Positions 25,467-32,678 of a DNA stretch of 64,000 bases are shown piece by piece. The first letter of the stretch is position 1, and each line of letters opens with the position of its first letter. Source of the DNA: Anoxybacteroides tepidamans (lineage in GTDB: Bacteria > Bacillota > Bacilli > Bacillales > Anoxybacillaceae). Where the stretch lies: positions 1 to 64,000 of the forward strand of contig NZ_JACHEP010000014.1 of assembly GCF_014201465.1 (NCBI RefSeq). The letters run 5' to 3'. Made by a program: the position numbers and the translations under genes. Below the pieces are notes generated by a model. The model saw nothing but the letters and a program-made list of their open reading frames with translations. It was not told the DNA's origin and did not search any database.

Positions 25467-25763
25467 ATGAAAGAAATTACTGCAAAAGAAGTCGAACAAC
25501 TTCTGCAAAACGGAAATTCATTAAATATCATTGATGTTCGGGAGGTCGAAGAAGTCGCTGCTGGGAAAATTCCGGGTGCTGTCAATATTCCGTTAGGGTT
25601 ATTGGAATTTCGCATGAATGAATTAGAAAAAGATCAAGAATACATTATTGTTTGCCGTTCAGGTGCAAGAAGTGCTCGTGCTACTCAATTTTTAGAAAGC
25701 TACGGATACAACGCCACGAACATGACAGGCGGAATGCTAGCATGGGAAGGGCCTGTTGAATAA
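25467..25763 (+). CDS. single-domain rhodanese
   Basis: Soluble rhodanese-like sulfurtransferase of 98 aa. Family stretches: NIIDVREVEEVAAGKIPGAVNIPLG and active-site loop VCRSGARSAR; C-terminal NMTGGMLAWEGPV. ATG 25467 follows AAGGAGGGAG by about 7 nt. One of four rhodanese domains encoded within 3 kb (25.1-26.7 kb), which is unusual density and fits sequential sulfur hand-off. Confidence 0.88.
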   Translation: MKEITAKEVEQLLQNGNSLNIIDVREVEEVAAGKIPGAVNIPLGLLEFRMNELEKDQEYIIVCRSGARSARATQFLESYGYNATNMTGGMLAWEGPVE

Positions 25764-25790
25764 GCCAATATTGCTAGGAGGAGAGAGAAC

Positions 25791-26360
25791 ATGATTCAAG
25801 TGAATATGACGATCGATGCAAAAGGATTATCATGCCCAATGCCAATTGTGAAAACAAAAAAAGCGATCAACGAACTGCAACCAGGTCAAGTGCTAGAAGT
25901 CGAAGCAACAGATAAAGGTTCCAAAGCGGATATTAAAGCGTGGGCAGAAAGCACAGGACATCAATATCTTGGCACAATCGAAGAAGGAAATGTGTTAAAA
26001 CATTACATTCGCAAAGCAAGCGAGAATGAAGCAAAAGAAGAAGCAAAGTTTCCTCATGTCATTTCCAATGAAGAATTGCTTACGAAATTGAATGATGCAT
26101 CCGTTACGATTTTAGATGTTCGCGAACCAGCAGAGTATGCGTTCGGACATATTCCAGGAGCGATTTCCATTCCGCTTGGTGAATTGGAAAACCGGACAGA
26201 AGAATTATCGAAAGACAATACGATTTATGTTGTATGCCGTACAGGTAATCGTAGCGACTTGGCCGCACAAAAATTAGCGGAAAAAGGGTTTGCTAACGTT
26301 TGGAATGTCGTTCCGGGCATGTCGCAATGGACTGGACCAGTGGAAACAGAACAGGTGTAA
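25791..26360 (+). CDS. TusA-rhodanese fusion, YrkF-like
   Basis: Fusion protein of 189 aa (B. subtilis YrkF is about 185 aa): TusA domain at residues 1-75 with GLSCPMPIVKTKKA (Cys15), a charged linker, and a rhodanese domain at about 90-185 with LDVREPAEYAFGHIPGA and active-site VCRTGNRSD. The fusion would pass sulfur between its own two cysteines. Analogous to the role of multidomain CstA in staphylococcal cst operons. Shine-Dalgarno AGGAGGAGAG. Confidence 0.9.
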   Translation: MIQVNMTIDAKGLSCPMPIVKTKKAINELQPGQVLEVEATDKGSKADIKAWAESTGHQYLGTIEEGNVLKHYIRKASENEAKEEAKFPHVISNEELLTKLNDASVTILDVREPAEYAFGHIPGAISIPLGELENRTEELSKDNTIYVVCRTGNRSDLAAQKLAEKGFANVWNVVPGMSQWTGPVETEQV

Positions 26361-26385
26361 TGAAGGGGAGTTTTATTGATAAATT

Positions 26386-26402
26386 TATACTATAGGGGGT
26401 AT
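26386..26402 (+). promoter_or_regulatory. CstR operator overlapping the Shine-Dalgarno region of the yrkH-like gene
   Basis: TATACTATAGGGGGTAT; the reverse strand is a perfect ATACC-N7-GTATA. Its GGGGG is also the only Shine-Dalgarno candidate for ATG 26410, 10 nt away. Confidence 0.7.
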
Positions 26403-26409
26403 AAAAGCT

Positions 26410-27540
26410 ATGAAAGAAATGACAGTGCAACAGTTAACAAGTAAAGTGTTAAATAAAGAAAATGTCTTTATTTTCGACGTGCGTAACGAAAGCGATTTTA
26501 ACGATTGGAAAATTGAAGGGGAAAATTTTGAATACTTAAACGTTCCTTATTTTGAGTTGTTGGAGGGTGTTGAAGAGGTTAAGGATCGCATTCCAAAAGA
26601 TAAAGAAATCGTGGTCGTTTGTGCCAAAGGCGGTTCCGCTGCATTTATCGCCGAGCAATTGGAAGAAGCAGGATTTGACAATGTGTATACACTTGTCGGC
26701 GGCATGAAAGCATGGAGCGAATATCTTCATCAAGCAAAAGTGTATGAAGATGACAAAATAAAAGTGTATCAATTTATTCGCGTTGGAAAAGGCTGTTTGT
26801 CTTACATGGTCATCTCCGGAAACGAAGCGCTTGTTGTCGATCCTTCACGCTTTATTGATGTATACGAGAATGTGGCGAAAGAAGAAGGCGTCAACATTAC
26901 GCATATCGTTGATTCACATTTGCATGCTGACCACATTTCTGGCGGCAGAGCGTTAGCAGAACGCACAGGTGCGAAATATTATTTAATGAAAAGCGAAGGA
27001 GCTTTATTCGATTTTGAGCCGTTAGAAGCGCATGACAAAATTGAGTTTGAGCAAGTTCAGTTAGAAGTGTTAGCAGTGAAAACACCAGGACATACGCCAG
27101 GAAGTGTATCGTTCTTCGTGAACCAAAAACTGCTCTTCTCAGGAGATACGATTTTTGTCGGCGGTCTAGGCCGTCCAGACTTAGGCGGAAAAGTGGCAGA
27201 ATGGGCAGCGGACTTATACGATACAGTATATGAAAAAGTTGCTACAATTGCGGACGATGTGATCGTATTGCCAGCGCATTATGCGAACTTAGACGACGAA
27301 ATGAATAAAGATGGATACATTGGAGATACGCTAGGAAACATTCGCGCACGCAATGAAATGATGCAAAATAAACAAAAAGACGAATTTATTGAAATTGTCG
27401 TGCAAAACGCCAATACCGAAACACCGCCAAACTTTGAGGATATCGTGGCGATTAACCGCGGCCAAAAAGTCGTCGATGCCGAGCAACAACAAGAGCTAGA
27501 AATCGGACCGAACCGTTGCGCGTTACATCATACGCATTAA
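26410..27540 (+). CDS. persulfide dioxygenase-like MBL protein with N-terminal rhodanese (YrkH/CstB-like)
   Basis: Protein of 376 aa. Residues 1-105 form a rhodanese domain (FIFDVRNESDF, active-site VVCAKGGSAAF). From about 115 on there is an ETHE1-type metallo-beta-lactamase domain: HLHADHISGG metal motif, TPGHTPGSVSFF, FSGDTIFVGGLGRPDL and LPAHY. Such non-haem Fe(II) enzymes oxidise glutathione- or bacillithiol-persulfide to sulfite. Relatives are B. subtilis YrkH and S. aureus CstB, though CstB places rhodanese domains after the MBL domain. This is the detoxifying enzyme of the cluster; the rhodanese can deliver or further use the sulfur. Confidence 0.9.
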   Translation: MKEMTVQQLTSKVLNKENVFIFDVRNESDFNDWKIEGENFEYLNVPYFELLEGVEEVKDRIPKDKEIVVVCAKGGSAAFIAEQLEEAGFDNVYTLVGGMKAWSEYLHQAKVYEDDKIKVYQFIRVGKGCLSYMVISGNEALVVDPSRFIDVYENVAKEEGVNITHIVDSHLHADHISGGRALAERTGAKYYLMKSEGALFDFEPLEAHDKIEFEQVQLEVLAVKTPGHTPGSVSFFVNQKLLFSGDTIFVGGLGRPDLGGKVAEWAADLYDTVYEKVATIADDVIVLPAHYANLDDEMNKDGYIGDTLGNIRARNEMMQNKQKDEFIEIVVQNANTETPPNFEDIVAINRGQKVVDAEQQQELEIGPNRCALHHTH

Positions 27541-27553
27541 ACAAGGAAAACAC

Positions 27554-27590
27554 TTGGGGGTACGCACACGAAGTACCCCCGGTTTTCATA
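27554..27590 (+). other. intergenic hairpin between the yrkH-like and tauE genes
   Basis: GGGGGTAC and GTACCCCC, 9 nt apart, followed by GGTTTTC. It may be a leaky terminator or an mRNA-stabilising hairpin; the tauE Shine-Dalgarno follows. Confidence 0.6.
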
Positions 27591-27606
27591 AAGGAGGCCT
27601 TATAAA

Positions 27607-28389
27607 ATGGACGTGACACTCAATTATATTATCGTTATTTTTCTCATCGGTTTTATCGGCTCTTTTATATCTGGAATGGTAGGAATCGGTGGCTCGATTA
27701 TTAAATATCCGATGCTGCTTTATCTCCCGCCGCTATTTGGTCTTGCGGCGTTTAGTGCGCATGAAGTGTCCGGGATAAGTGCAGTGCAAGTCTTTTTTGC
27801 GACGATTGGCGGTGTATGGGCATATCGAAAAGGTGGCTACCTCAATAAAAAATTGATTCTCTATATGGGAATTAGTATTTTAATCGGTAGTTTCATTGGA
27901 GGATACGGCTCGAAATTAATGACAGAAGGTAGCATCAACCTTGTTTACGGAATACTTGCGGCATTAGCGGCCATTATGATGTTTGTTCCAAAAAAAGGGA
28001 TCGACGATGTTCCGTTAGACCAAGTTACCTTTAGTCAATGGCTTGCTGTTAGTCTCGCTTTTGTTGTCGGAGTAGGATCGGGAATCGTGGGGGCAGCTGG
28101 GGCCTTCCTTTTAGTGCCAATTATGCTTGTCGTGCTCAAAATTCCAACGAGAATGACGATTGCTTCTTCTTTAGCGATTACGTTCATTTCTTCGATCGGA
28201 TCGACGATCGGTAAAATCACGACAGGGCAAGTCGAATTTGTTCCAGCATTGATTATGGTAGTTGCAAGCATTATCGCTTCTCCATTAGGGGCGAAAGTAG
28301 GACAGAAAATGAATACAAAAGTATTGCAAGTCATTTTAGCAGTTTTAATTTTAGCAACGGCGATTAAAATTTGGGTTGACATTTTGTAA
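27607..28389 (+). CDS. TauE/SafE-family sulfur anion exporter, YrkJ-like
   Basis: TauE/SafE membrane protein of 260 aa, about eight helices in two repeats: [14 protein letters not shown] near residue 23 and [15 protein letters not shown] near 158. B. subtilis YrkJ (about 261 aa) and staphylococcal TauE sit in the same kind of cluster. Probable role is export of sulfite or thiosulfate produced from persulfides. AAGGAGG precedes ATG by 8-9 nt. Last gene of the block, closed by a strong terminator. Confidence 0.88.
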   Translation: MDVTLNYIIVIFLIGFIGSFISGMVGIGGSIIKYPMLLYLPPLFGLAAFSAHEVSGISAVQVFFATIGGVWAYRKGGYLNKKLILYMGISILIGSFIGGYGSKLMTEGSINLVYGILAALAAIMMFVPKKGIDDVPLDQVTFSQWLAVSLAFVVGVGSGIVGAAGAFLLVPIMLVVLKIPTRMTIASSLAITFISSIGSTIGKITTGQVEFVPALIMVVASIIASPLGAKVGQKMNTKVLQVILAVLILATAIKIWVDIL

Positions 28390-28414
28390 AGAAGGTGGTT
28401 CCACCTTCTTTTTT
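28388..28414 (+). terminator. terminator of the sulfur operon
   Basis: AAAGAAGGTGG pairs with CCACCTTCTTT, then TTT. Confidence 0.85.
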
Positions 28415-28477
28415 ATGGTAAAATCAGAATGTATGTTCTTTTTAATCAAGCCGTTTCGACGAAGAGGAGGAATTTTC

Positions 28478-28840
28478 GTGATTCAGCGAATTGCAACAGT
28501 TGCAGTTTACGTCGAAGACCAACAAAAAGCAAAACAGTTTTGGACAGAAAAAGTAGGGCTTAAAGTCGTTGCGGAGCATCCGATGGGGCCGAACGCTTTT
28601 TGGCTCGAAGTTGCCCCAAAAGGCGCGCAAACAGCGCTTGTCATTTATCCAAAAGCGATGATGAAAGATTCGAATGAAAGAAAGCCATCGATTGTGTTTG
28701 AGTGTGATGATGTTTTGGCTACATATGAGGCGATGAAAGCAAAAGGTGTTGAGTTTTTAGGAGAGCCGCAGCAAATGCAATGGGGAACGTTTGTTCAATT
28801 TAAAGACGAAGATGGGAATGAGTTTGTTTTAAAAGGATAA
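28478..28840 (+). CDS. VOC (glyoxalase/bleomycin-resistance fold) protein
   Basis: Single VOC module pair of 120 aa: IATVAVYVEDQQKAKQFWTEKVGLKVV at the N-terminus and FVQFKDEDGNEFVLKG at the C-terminus, with metal-type Glu/His positions. Substrate unknown; members include glyoxalases, resistance proteins and dioxygenases. GTG 28478 follows GAGGAGG by 7 nt. It is a single gene between two terminators. Confidence 0.8.
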   Translation: MIQRIATVAVYVEDQQKAKQFWTEKVGLKVVAEHPMGPNAFWLEVAPKGAQTALVIYPKAMMKDSNERKPSIVFECDDVLATYEAMKAKGVEFLGEPQQMQWGTFVQFKDEDGNEFVLKG

Positions 28841-28850
28841 AACATTAAAG

Positions 28851-28893
28851 AAGTAAGGTTGTTTCGAACTAAAGAGGCAGCCTTGCTTTTTAT
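28851..28893 (+). terminator. terminator after the VOC gene
   Basis: AAGTAAGGTTG (28851-28861) pairs with CAGCCTTGCTT (28878-28888) with two G-U pairs, then TTT. Confidence 0.7.
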
Positions 28894-28905
28894 ATTGGTG
28901 AACTG

Positions 28906-28934
28906 TTGACATTTTTAATCATTATAACTATGAT
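28906..28934 (+). promoter_or_regulatory. SigA promoter of the CatE-like gene
   Basis: TTGACA (28906-28911), 17-bp spacer, TATGAT (28929-28934). Confidence 0.7.
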
Positions 28935-28987
28935 GAAGCAAAGAATTGATGTTTTAGTCAAACGGAATTTACCGTCCGATACTAAGA

Positions 28988-29005
28988 TATCTCGATATCG
29001 AAATA
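28988..29005 (+). promoter_or_regulatory. MhqR-like operator before the CatE-like gene
   Basis: TATCTCGATATCGAAATA closely follows the B. subtilis MhqR box (TATCTCGA-N2-TCGAGATA), differing only at the two central bases and one arm position. It sits between promoter and Shine-Dalgarno. Confidence 0.6.
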
Positions 29006-29029
29006 AATCAGAAAGTGAGGAGTTGCTCT

Positions 29030-29887
29030 ATGAATCATATCATTCACCCAGCAACAGAAATTGGTTATGTTCATTTGATTGTGTCGAATTTGGACCGTTC
29101 AGTTCGCTTTTACAAGGAGATGATCGGGTTTCACGTGTTGAACAAAGAGAACAAAAAGGCGATATTAACGGCGGATGGCGTGACACCGCTCGTTGTGTTG
29201 GAGGAAAACGCCGATGCCGTGCCAAAACCGCCGCGAACGACAGGATTATATCATTTTGCGATTTTAGTTCCTGAGCGGAAAAACCTTGCCCGATCATTGC
29301 TGCATTTATTGAAAAGTGGCTATCCATTGCATGGAGCAGCGGATCATTTGTTTAGCGAGGCCGTTTATTTGGCGGATCCGGACGGAAACGGCATTGAAAT
29401 ATATGCTGACCGCCCGAGGGAGAAATGGGAAAAAACTGAAAGCGGAGAGTATAAAGGGGTAACAGAACCGTTGGATGTGAACGGCCTTCTTGCTGAAGCG
29501 GGAAATGAGCCATGGAGTGGCCTTCCGGAAAAAACAAAAATCGGCCATGTCCATCTTCATGTTGCAAACATGGAAGAAACGTATCATTTTTATGTGCACG
29601 GGCTTGGATTTGAGCCAGTCATTCGTATGAATGATCATGCGTTGTTCGTTTCCGCCGGCGGCTATCATCACCATATCGGCTTAAATACATGGGCGGGCGT
29701 CGGTGCGCCACAACCGCCGGAAAACGCTGTCGGATTGCGTGTATTTTCAATCGTACTTCCAAACGAAGAAGAATGGAAAAAAGTAATCGGGCAGCTTCAA
29801 CAAATAGGGGCAGCGATTCAGCACGACGAAAAACGCGTTGTTGTCAATGACCCATCAGGAAATCAGATCGAATTGCAGACAGCGTAA
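29030..29887 (+). CDS. extradiol (catechol-2,3-)dioxygenase-like VOC protein, CatE-like
   Basis: Two-domain VOC protein of 285 aa, the length of B. subtilis CatE. Metal-ligand areas: IGYVHLIVSNLDRSVRFYKE, GLYHFAILVP, LADPDGNGIEIYADRP in the first half, and GHVHLHVANMEETYHFYV, GGYHHHIGLNTWAG, VNDPSGNQIEL in the second. CatE opens catechol rings and protects against quinones. ATG 29030 follows GTGAGGAG. An MhqR-type box just upstream links it to the quinone stress response, in keeping with that role. Confidence 0.88.
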   Translation: MNHIIHPATEIGYVHLIVSNLDRSVRFYKEMIGFHVLNKENKKAILTADGVTPLVVLEENADAVPKPPRTTGLYHFAILVPERKNLARSLLHLLKSGYPLHGAADHLFSEAVYLADPDGNGIEIYADRPREKWEKTESGEYKGVTEPLDVNGLLAEAGNEPWSGLPEKTKIGHVHLHVANMEETYHFYVHGLGFEPVIRMNDHALFVSAGGYHHHIGLNTWAGVGAPQPPENAVGLRVFSIVLPNEEEWKKVIGQLQQIGAAIQHDEKRVVVNDPSGNQIELQTA

Positions 29888-29895
29888 TATAAGGT

Positions 29896-29944
29896 AAAAA
29901 GCAAACGAGCGACCACATCCATTGCGCGCTCATTTGCTTTTTAT
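29896..29944. terminator. bidirectional terminator between catE-like and monooxygenase genes
   Basis: AAAAAGCAAACGAGCG pairs with CGCTCATTTGCTTTTT around a 15-nt loop; one mismatch. Confidence 0.8.
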
Positions 29945-30249
29945 GCTTCAAAAAAATATTCCCGTTCCACTTTGCATACTCTGACAGCAAAACGTTTATA
30001 CCATTGCTGTTTTCCTTTTTCTTGCGCAATTTTATGTCCTGCATGTTCTTTCCATTGCTGAATGGCTTCTAAAGAATCCCAATATGAAACGGTAATGCCG
30101 TGGCCATTGGAATCGCGGACGCTTTCGATGCCAAGAAAGCCGGGCTGCTTTGCTGCGAATTCGACCATCTGTTTTGCCATTTCCACGTATCCGTCATCTT
30201 TTTTCGTCCGTTCAGAGGTAAAAATGACCGCATAGCATGAATGCTCCAT
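29941..30249 (-). CDS. antibiotic-biosynthesis-monooxygenase (ABM) family protein
   Basis: Dimeric alpha-beta barrel protein of 102 aa: YAVIFTSERT at the start, PGFLGIESVRDSNGHGITVSYWDSLEAIQQWKEH in the core, WYKRFAVRVCKVEREY at the end. ABM proteins include small monooxygenases and haem-degrading enzymes; substrate here is unknown. ATG 30249 follows AAAGGAGGG. It is the second gene of a two-gene minus-strand operon after the EamA transporter, 14 nt apart. Confidence 0.85.
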   Translation of the reverse strand: MEHSCYAVIFTSERTKKDDGYVEMAKQMVEFAAKQPGFLGIESVRDSNGHGITVSYWDSLEAIQQWKEHAGHKIAQEKGKQQWYKRFAVRVCKVEREYFFEA

Positions 30250-30263
30250 AACGTTTCCCTCCT

Positions 30264-31154
30264 TTATCCTTTCAGAAATGATTGTCGTTTCATGCCAATT
30301 TTCACGTCTGATAAGAGAACAATGCTGCTCAAAATAATGGCCAATCCAGTGAACATTCCGAAGGTAATCTTCTCATGTAAAAACAACATTCCCCATATGA
30401 CGCCAAATCCAGGGACGAGGAAGGTGACGCTTAACGTTTTCGTTGGCCCTACGTTAGCAAGCAGATAAAAATAAAATAAATAGGCGATCGCGGTACAAAA
30501 AATCGCCAGTCCAAGCACAGAATAAACAACCGTCGACGGAATTGGCTTCGTTGGGATATGAATGACAGCGAGCGGAAGCAATACAACCGCTGCCCCTAAT
30601 TGCTGGCCGATCGCTAATGATAGCGAAGATACTCCGATAAATGCTTTTTTCACATATACACCTGCGCATCCGTATGATAAGGCGGCTAAAGTCGACAATA
30701 ATGCCGAAAAAGCCGTTTCAAGCGAAAAAGGCATCGGGCTCCAGCCGACTAAAATTGATACGCCGAATATCCCCATCAAGATGGCCGTCCATTTTTTGAC
30801 TGTCAACGGCTCTTTTAGAAAAACGAATGAAGCAAGAGCGGTAAACAAAGGAGTAGTGGAATTCAAAATAGACGCCATCGAAGCGCTAATATGCAAAGTC
30901 GCAGTAGCGATAAATGTAAAGGGAATCGCCGCATTTAAAGCTCCGACGATCAAAAACTCTTTCCAATGTGATTTGAGGCTCGCTGTTTTTCTAAACAGCC
31001 AGGCATACAACAGAAGAGCAACGCCAGCTAACAGCACGCGCAGTTCGATTGTAAGTGCAGGACCGATTACTGGAGCAGAAATTCGCATAAATAAAAAGGA
31101 AGCCCCCCAAAGAGCGGCAAGAAAAAATAAAGCGGCTAATTCTTTTATGTTCAT
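30264..31154 (-). CDS. EamA/DMT-family transporter
   Basis: Drug/metabolite transporter of 296 aa with ten predicted helices in two EamA repeats (LWGASFLFMRISAPVIGPAL in the first; SLSYGCAGVYVKKAF-like region in the second). Many members export amino acids or metabolites; substrate unknown. ATG 31154, beginning MNIKELAALFF, follows GGGAGAG. Co-transcribed with the downstream ABM gene. Confidence 0.87.
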   Translation of the reverse strand: MNIKELAALFFLAALWGASFLFMRISAPVIGPALTIELRVLLAGVALLLYAWLFRKTASLKSHWKEFLIVGALNAAIPFTFIATATLHISASMASILNSTTPLFTALASFVFLKEPLTVKKWTAILMGIFGVSILVGWSPMPFSLETAFSALLSTLAALSYGCAGVYVKKAFIGVSSLSLAIGQQLGAAVVLLPLAVIHIPTKPIPSTVVYSVLGLAIFCTAIAYLFYFYLLANVGPTKTLSVTFLVPGFGVIWGMLFLHEKITFGMFTGLAIILSSIVLLSDVKIGMKRQSFLKG

Positions 31155-31156
31155 CG

Positions 31157-31333
31157 ATGTTCTCTCCCGTATACAAATCAAGTCTTTTTTCGGATTATAA
31201 CATTTTAATTGAAAAATTGCAGCAATTAGGCGCAGACGTTGTGTTAAAAGGATTAAAAATTGAATTAGCGCCAAGCGGTACAACCAGTTCGGAAAACGAT
31301 TTGTACCCCAATTTACAACGTAACGGCTATTGA
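31157..31333 (+). pseudogene. possible gene remnant, flavoprotein-like C-terminus
   Basis: A 58-codon frame opens 3 bp beyond the divergent EamA start codon and runs to TGA 31333: MFSPVYKSSLFSDYNILIEK, LQQLGADVVLKGLKIELAPS, then GTTSSENDLYPNLQRNGY. The helix-strand pattern (EKLQQLGADVV, LKIELAPS) looks like the C-terminal end of a flavodoxin-fold or NADPH-dependent FMN reductase. No Shine-Dalgarno site precedes it, and the frame leads straight into the -35 of the next promoter. Identification is weak. Confidence 0.3.
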
Positions 31334-31358
31334 CAGATAGAAAAGGATCGACTATTAT
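31330..31358 (+). promoter_or_regulatory. SigA promoter of the Mn riboswitch transcript
   Basis: TTGACA (31330-31335), 17-bp spacer, TATTAT (31353-31358). Confidence 0.8.
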
Positions 31359-31386
31359 AAAAGTACAAGTATATATGGAAATGTGT

Positions 31387-31545
31387 GTAAAAGGGGAGTA
31401 GCTTTTACAGCAAAGTCGTCAGTTCAGGGTTATGCGCCCTCGGCTTTGTTGGCAACGGTGACGTTGTTAGCGAGACCTTTACCAACATGGTAAAGGTCTG
31501 TTTCGAATAAAAGACCTTTACCAAAACGGTAAAGGTCTTTTTTAT
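31387..31545 (+). promoter_or_regulatory. yybP-ykoY manganese riboswitch with terminator platform
   Basis: The aptamer shows AAGGGGAGTAGC at its 5' end and GCGAGACC at its 3' end, hallmarks of the yybP-ykoY Mn2+ sensor. GACCTTTACC occurs at 31474-31483 and 31513-31522, and GGTAAAGGTC at 31489-31498 and 31528-31537. The last pair plus T's is a terminator. P1 (GTAAAAGG 31387-31394 with CCTTTAC) would capture the first copy when Mn2+ binds, freeing 31489-31498 to pair with 31513-31522 as antiterminator. Confidence 0.88.
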
Positions 31546-31569
31546 TTCAAATTTGAGAGGAGGGAGATG

Positions 31570-31842
31570 ATGAAAAAATTATGGAAAAAGGTAAGGTTGT
31601 TTTTGAAGTTCCACCGTTTTGTTCCATTCTTCATTGAATTTTTTCGTTCTCGCGAAGTAGCTAAGTATCAAAAAATGATGTACATGTTGGTCATCGTCGG
31701 CTATTTTCTCTTTCCGTTCGATTTGATTCCAGATTGGTTAGGAATTTTTGGAATTATGGATGATGTTACAATATTCATGTTGATTTTGCGAAAAATGATA
31801 AAGATAGCACCAGATCATTTGAAACATAAATACGGAGTGTAA
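31570..31842 (+). CDS. DUF1232 (YkvA-like) membrane protein
   Basis: Protein of 90 aa: basic N-terminus, then a DUF1232 core MMYMLVIVGYFLFPFDLIPDWLGIFGIMDDVTIF with two hydrophobic helices and the conserved PxDLIPD motif. Function unknown. ATG 31570 is preferred over 31567 because AGGAGGG ends at 31564. As first gene behind a Mn2+ riboswitch and 15 nt before a TerC gene, it may assist metal export or membrane function under Mn2+ excess. Confidence 0.82.
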   Translation: MKKLWKKVRLFLKFHRFVPFFIEFFRSREVAKYQKMMYMLVIVGYFLFPFDLIPDWLGIFGIMDDVTIFMLILRKMIKIAPDHLKHKYGV

Positions 31843-31857
31843 AGGGGGAGCATGTAT

Positions 31858-32544
31858 ATGGAATTATTCTCTATCGAGTTTTGGTCAGCACTATTGTCCA
31901 TTATTATCATTGACCTTGTATTAGCAGGGGACAATGCGATTGTGATCGGGCTAGCAGCACGAAATTTGCCGAAGCATCAACAAAAGCAGACGATCATTTG
32001 GGGAACGGTTGGGGCGATTGTCATTCGCGCTTTGGCGACGCTAACGGTCGTATGGTTGTTGAAAATTCCAGGGCTATTGCTTGTTGGTGGCGTACTGCTT
32101 GTCTGGATTGCCTATAAGCTTCTAGTCGAAGAAAAAGGACACGAAGTGGAAGCTGGAAAAAGTATGTGGGAAGCAATTCGAACGATCATTATCGCCGATG
32201 CGTTAATGGGTCTGGATAACGTATTAGCAGTAGCGGGAGCTGCACATGGTAGCCCTCTGTTAGTCATTTTAGGACTGCTTATTTCTGTTCCAATTATCGT
32301 ATGGGGCAGTACGTTAATTTTAAAATGGGTTGAGCGGTTTCCGATTATTATTACAATTGGAGCTGGAGTACTTGCTTGGACCGCTGCGAAAATGATCGTA
32401 GATGAACCATTTTTAGAAAGATATTTTGCCAATCCGATCGTGAAATACGGATTTGAGATTCTCGTGATCGCGGGAGTCATTATTGCCGGAACGTTAAAAA
32501 AAGCGAAAGACAATAAAGGAGAAGCAAAAGCCGCCAACGGATGA
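31858..32544 (+). CDS. TerC-family Mn2+ exporter (YkoY/YjbE-like)
   Basis: TerC-family integral membrane protein of 228 aa with about seven helices. Conserved acidic membrane motifs: IIIDLVLAGDNAIVIGLAARNLP near residue 18 and ADALMGLDNVLAVAGAAHG near 118. B. subtilis TerC proteins behind this riboswitch export Mn2+, partly to metallate secreted enzymes. The N-terminus is closest, as I recall, to YjbE. ATG 31858 (7 nt after GGGGGAG) is preferred over 31852. Controlled by the upstream Mn2+ riboswitch together with the DUF1232 gene. Confidence 0.88.
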   Translation: MELFSIEFWSALLSIIIIDLVLAGDNAIVIGLAARNLPKHQQKQTIIWGTVGAIVIRALATLTVVWLLKIPGLLLVGGVLLVWIAYKLLVEEKGHEVEAGKSMWEAIRTIIIADALMGLDNVLAVAGAAHGSPLLVILGLLISVPIIVWGSTLILKWVERFPIIITIGAGVLAWTAAKMIVDEPFLERYFANPIVKYGFEILVIAGVIIAGTLKKAKDNKGEAKAANG

Positions 32545-32558
32545 TTGGCGGCTTTTGT
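32526..32558 (+). terminator. terminator overlapping the terC stop codon
   Basis: AAAAGCCGCCAA pairs with TTGGCGGCTTTT. Confidence 0.88.
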
Positions 32559-32678
32559 AGTGCCGTTTATCGAATTGATGGAGGCGGCTTTCGTTTAAAA
32601 AGTCGATCGAAGCTGGTCGAACAGTTGTTTTTGTTTGGATAAATGGAATTTCCTAATTGACATAACGTAAAAAAATTG

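Noticed and set aside
28906-29274. 122-aa plus-strand frame overlapping the CatE-like start
   Set aside because: Begins inside the promoter and overlaps the CatE-like gene in another frame with no start signal.
30562-31200. 212-aa plus-strand open frame opposite the EamA gene
   Set aside because: Antisense shadow of an obvious transporter; no ribosome-binding site and no family resemblance.
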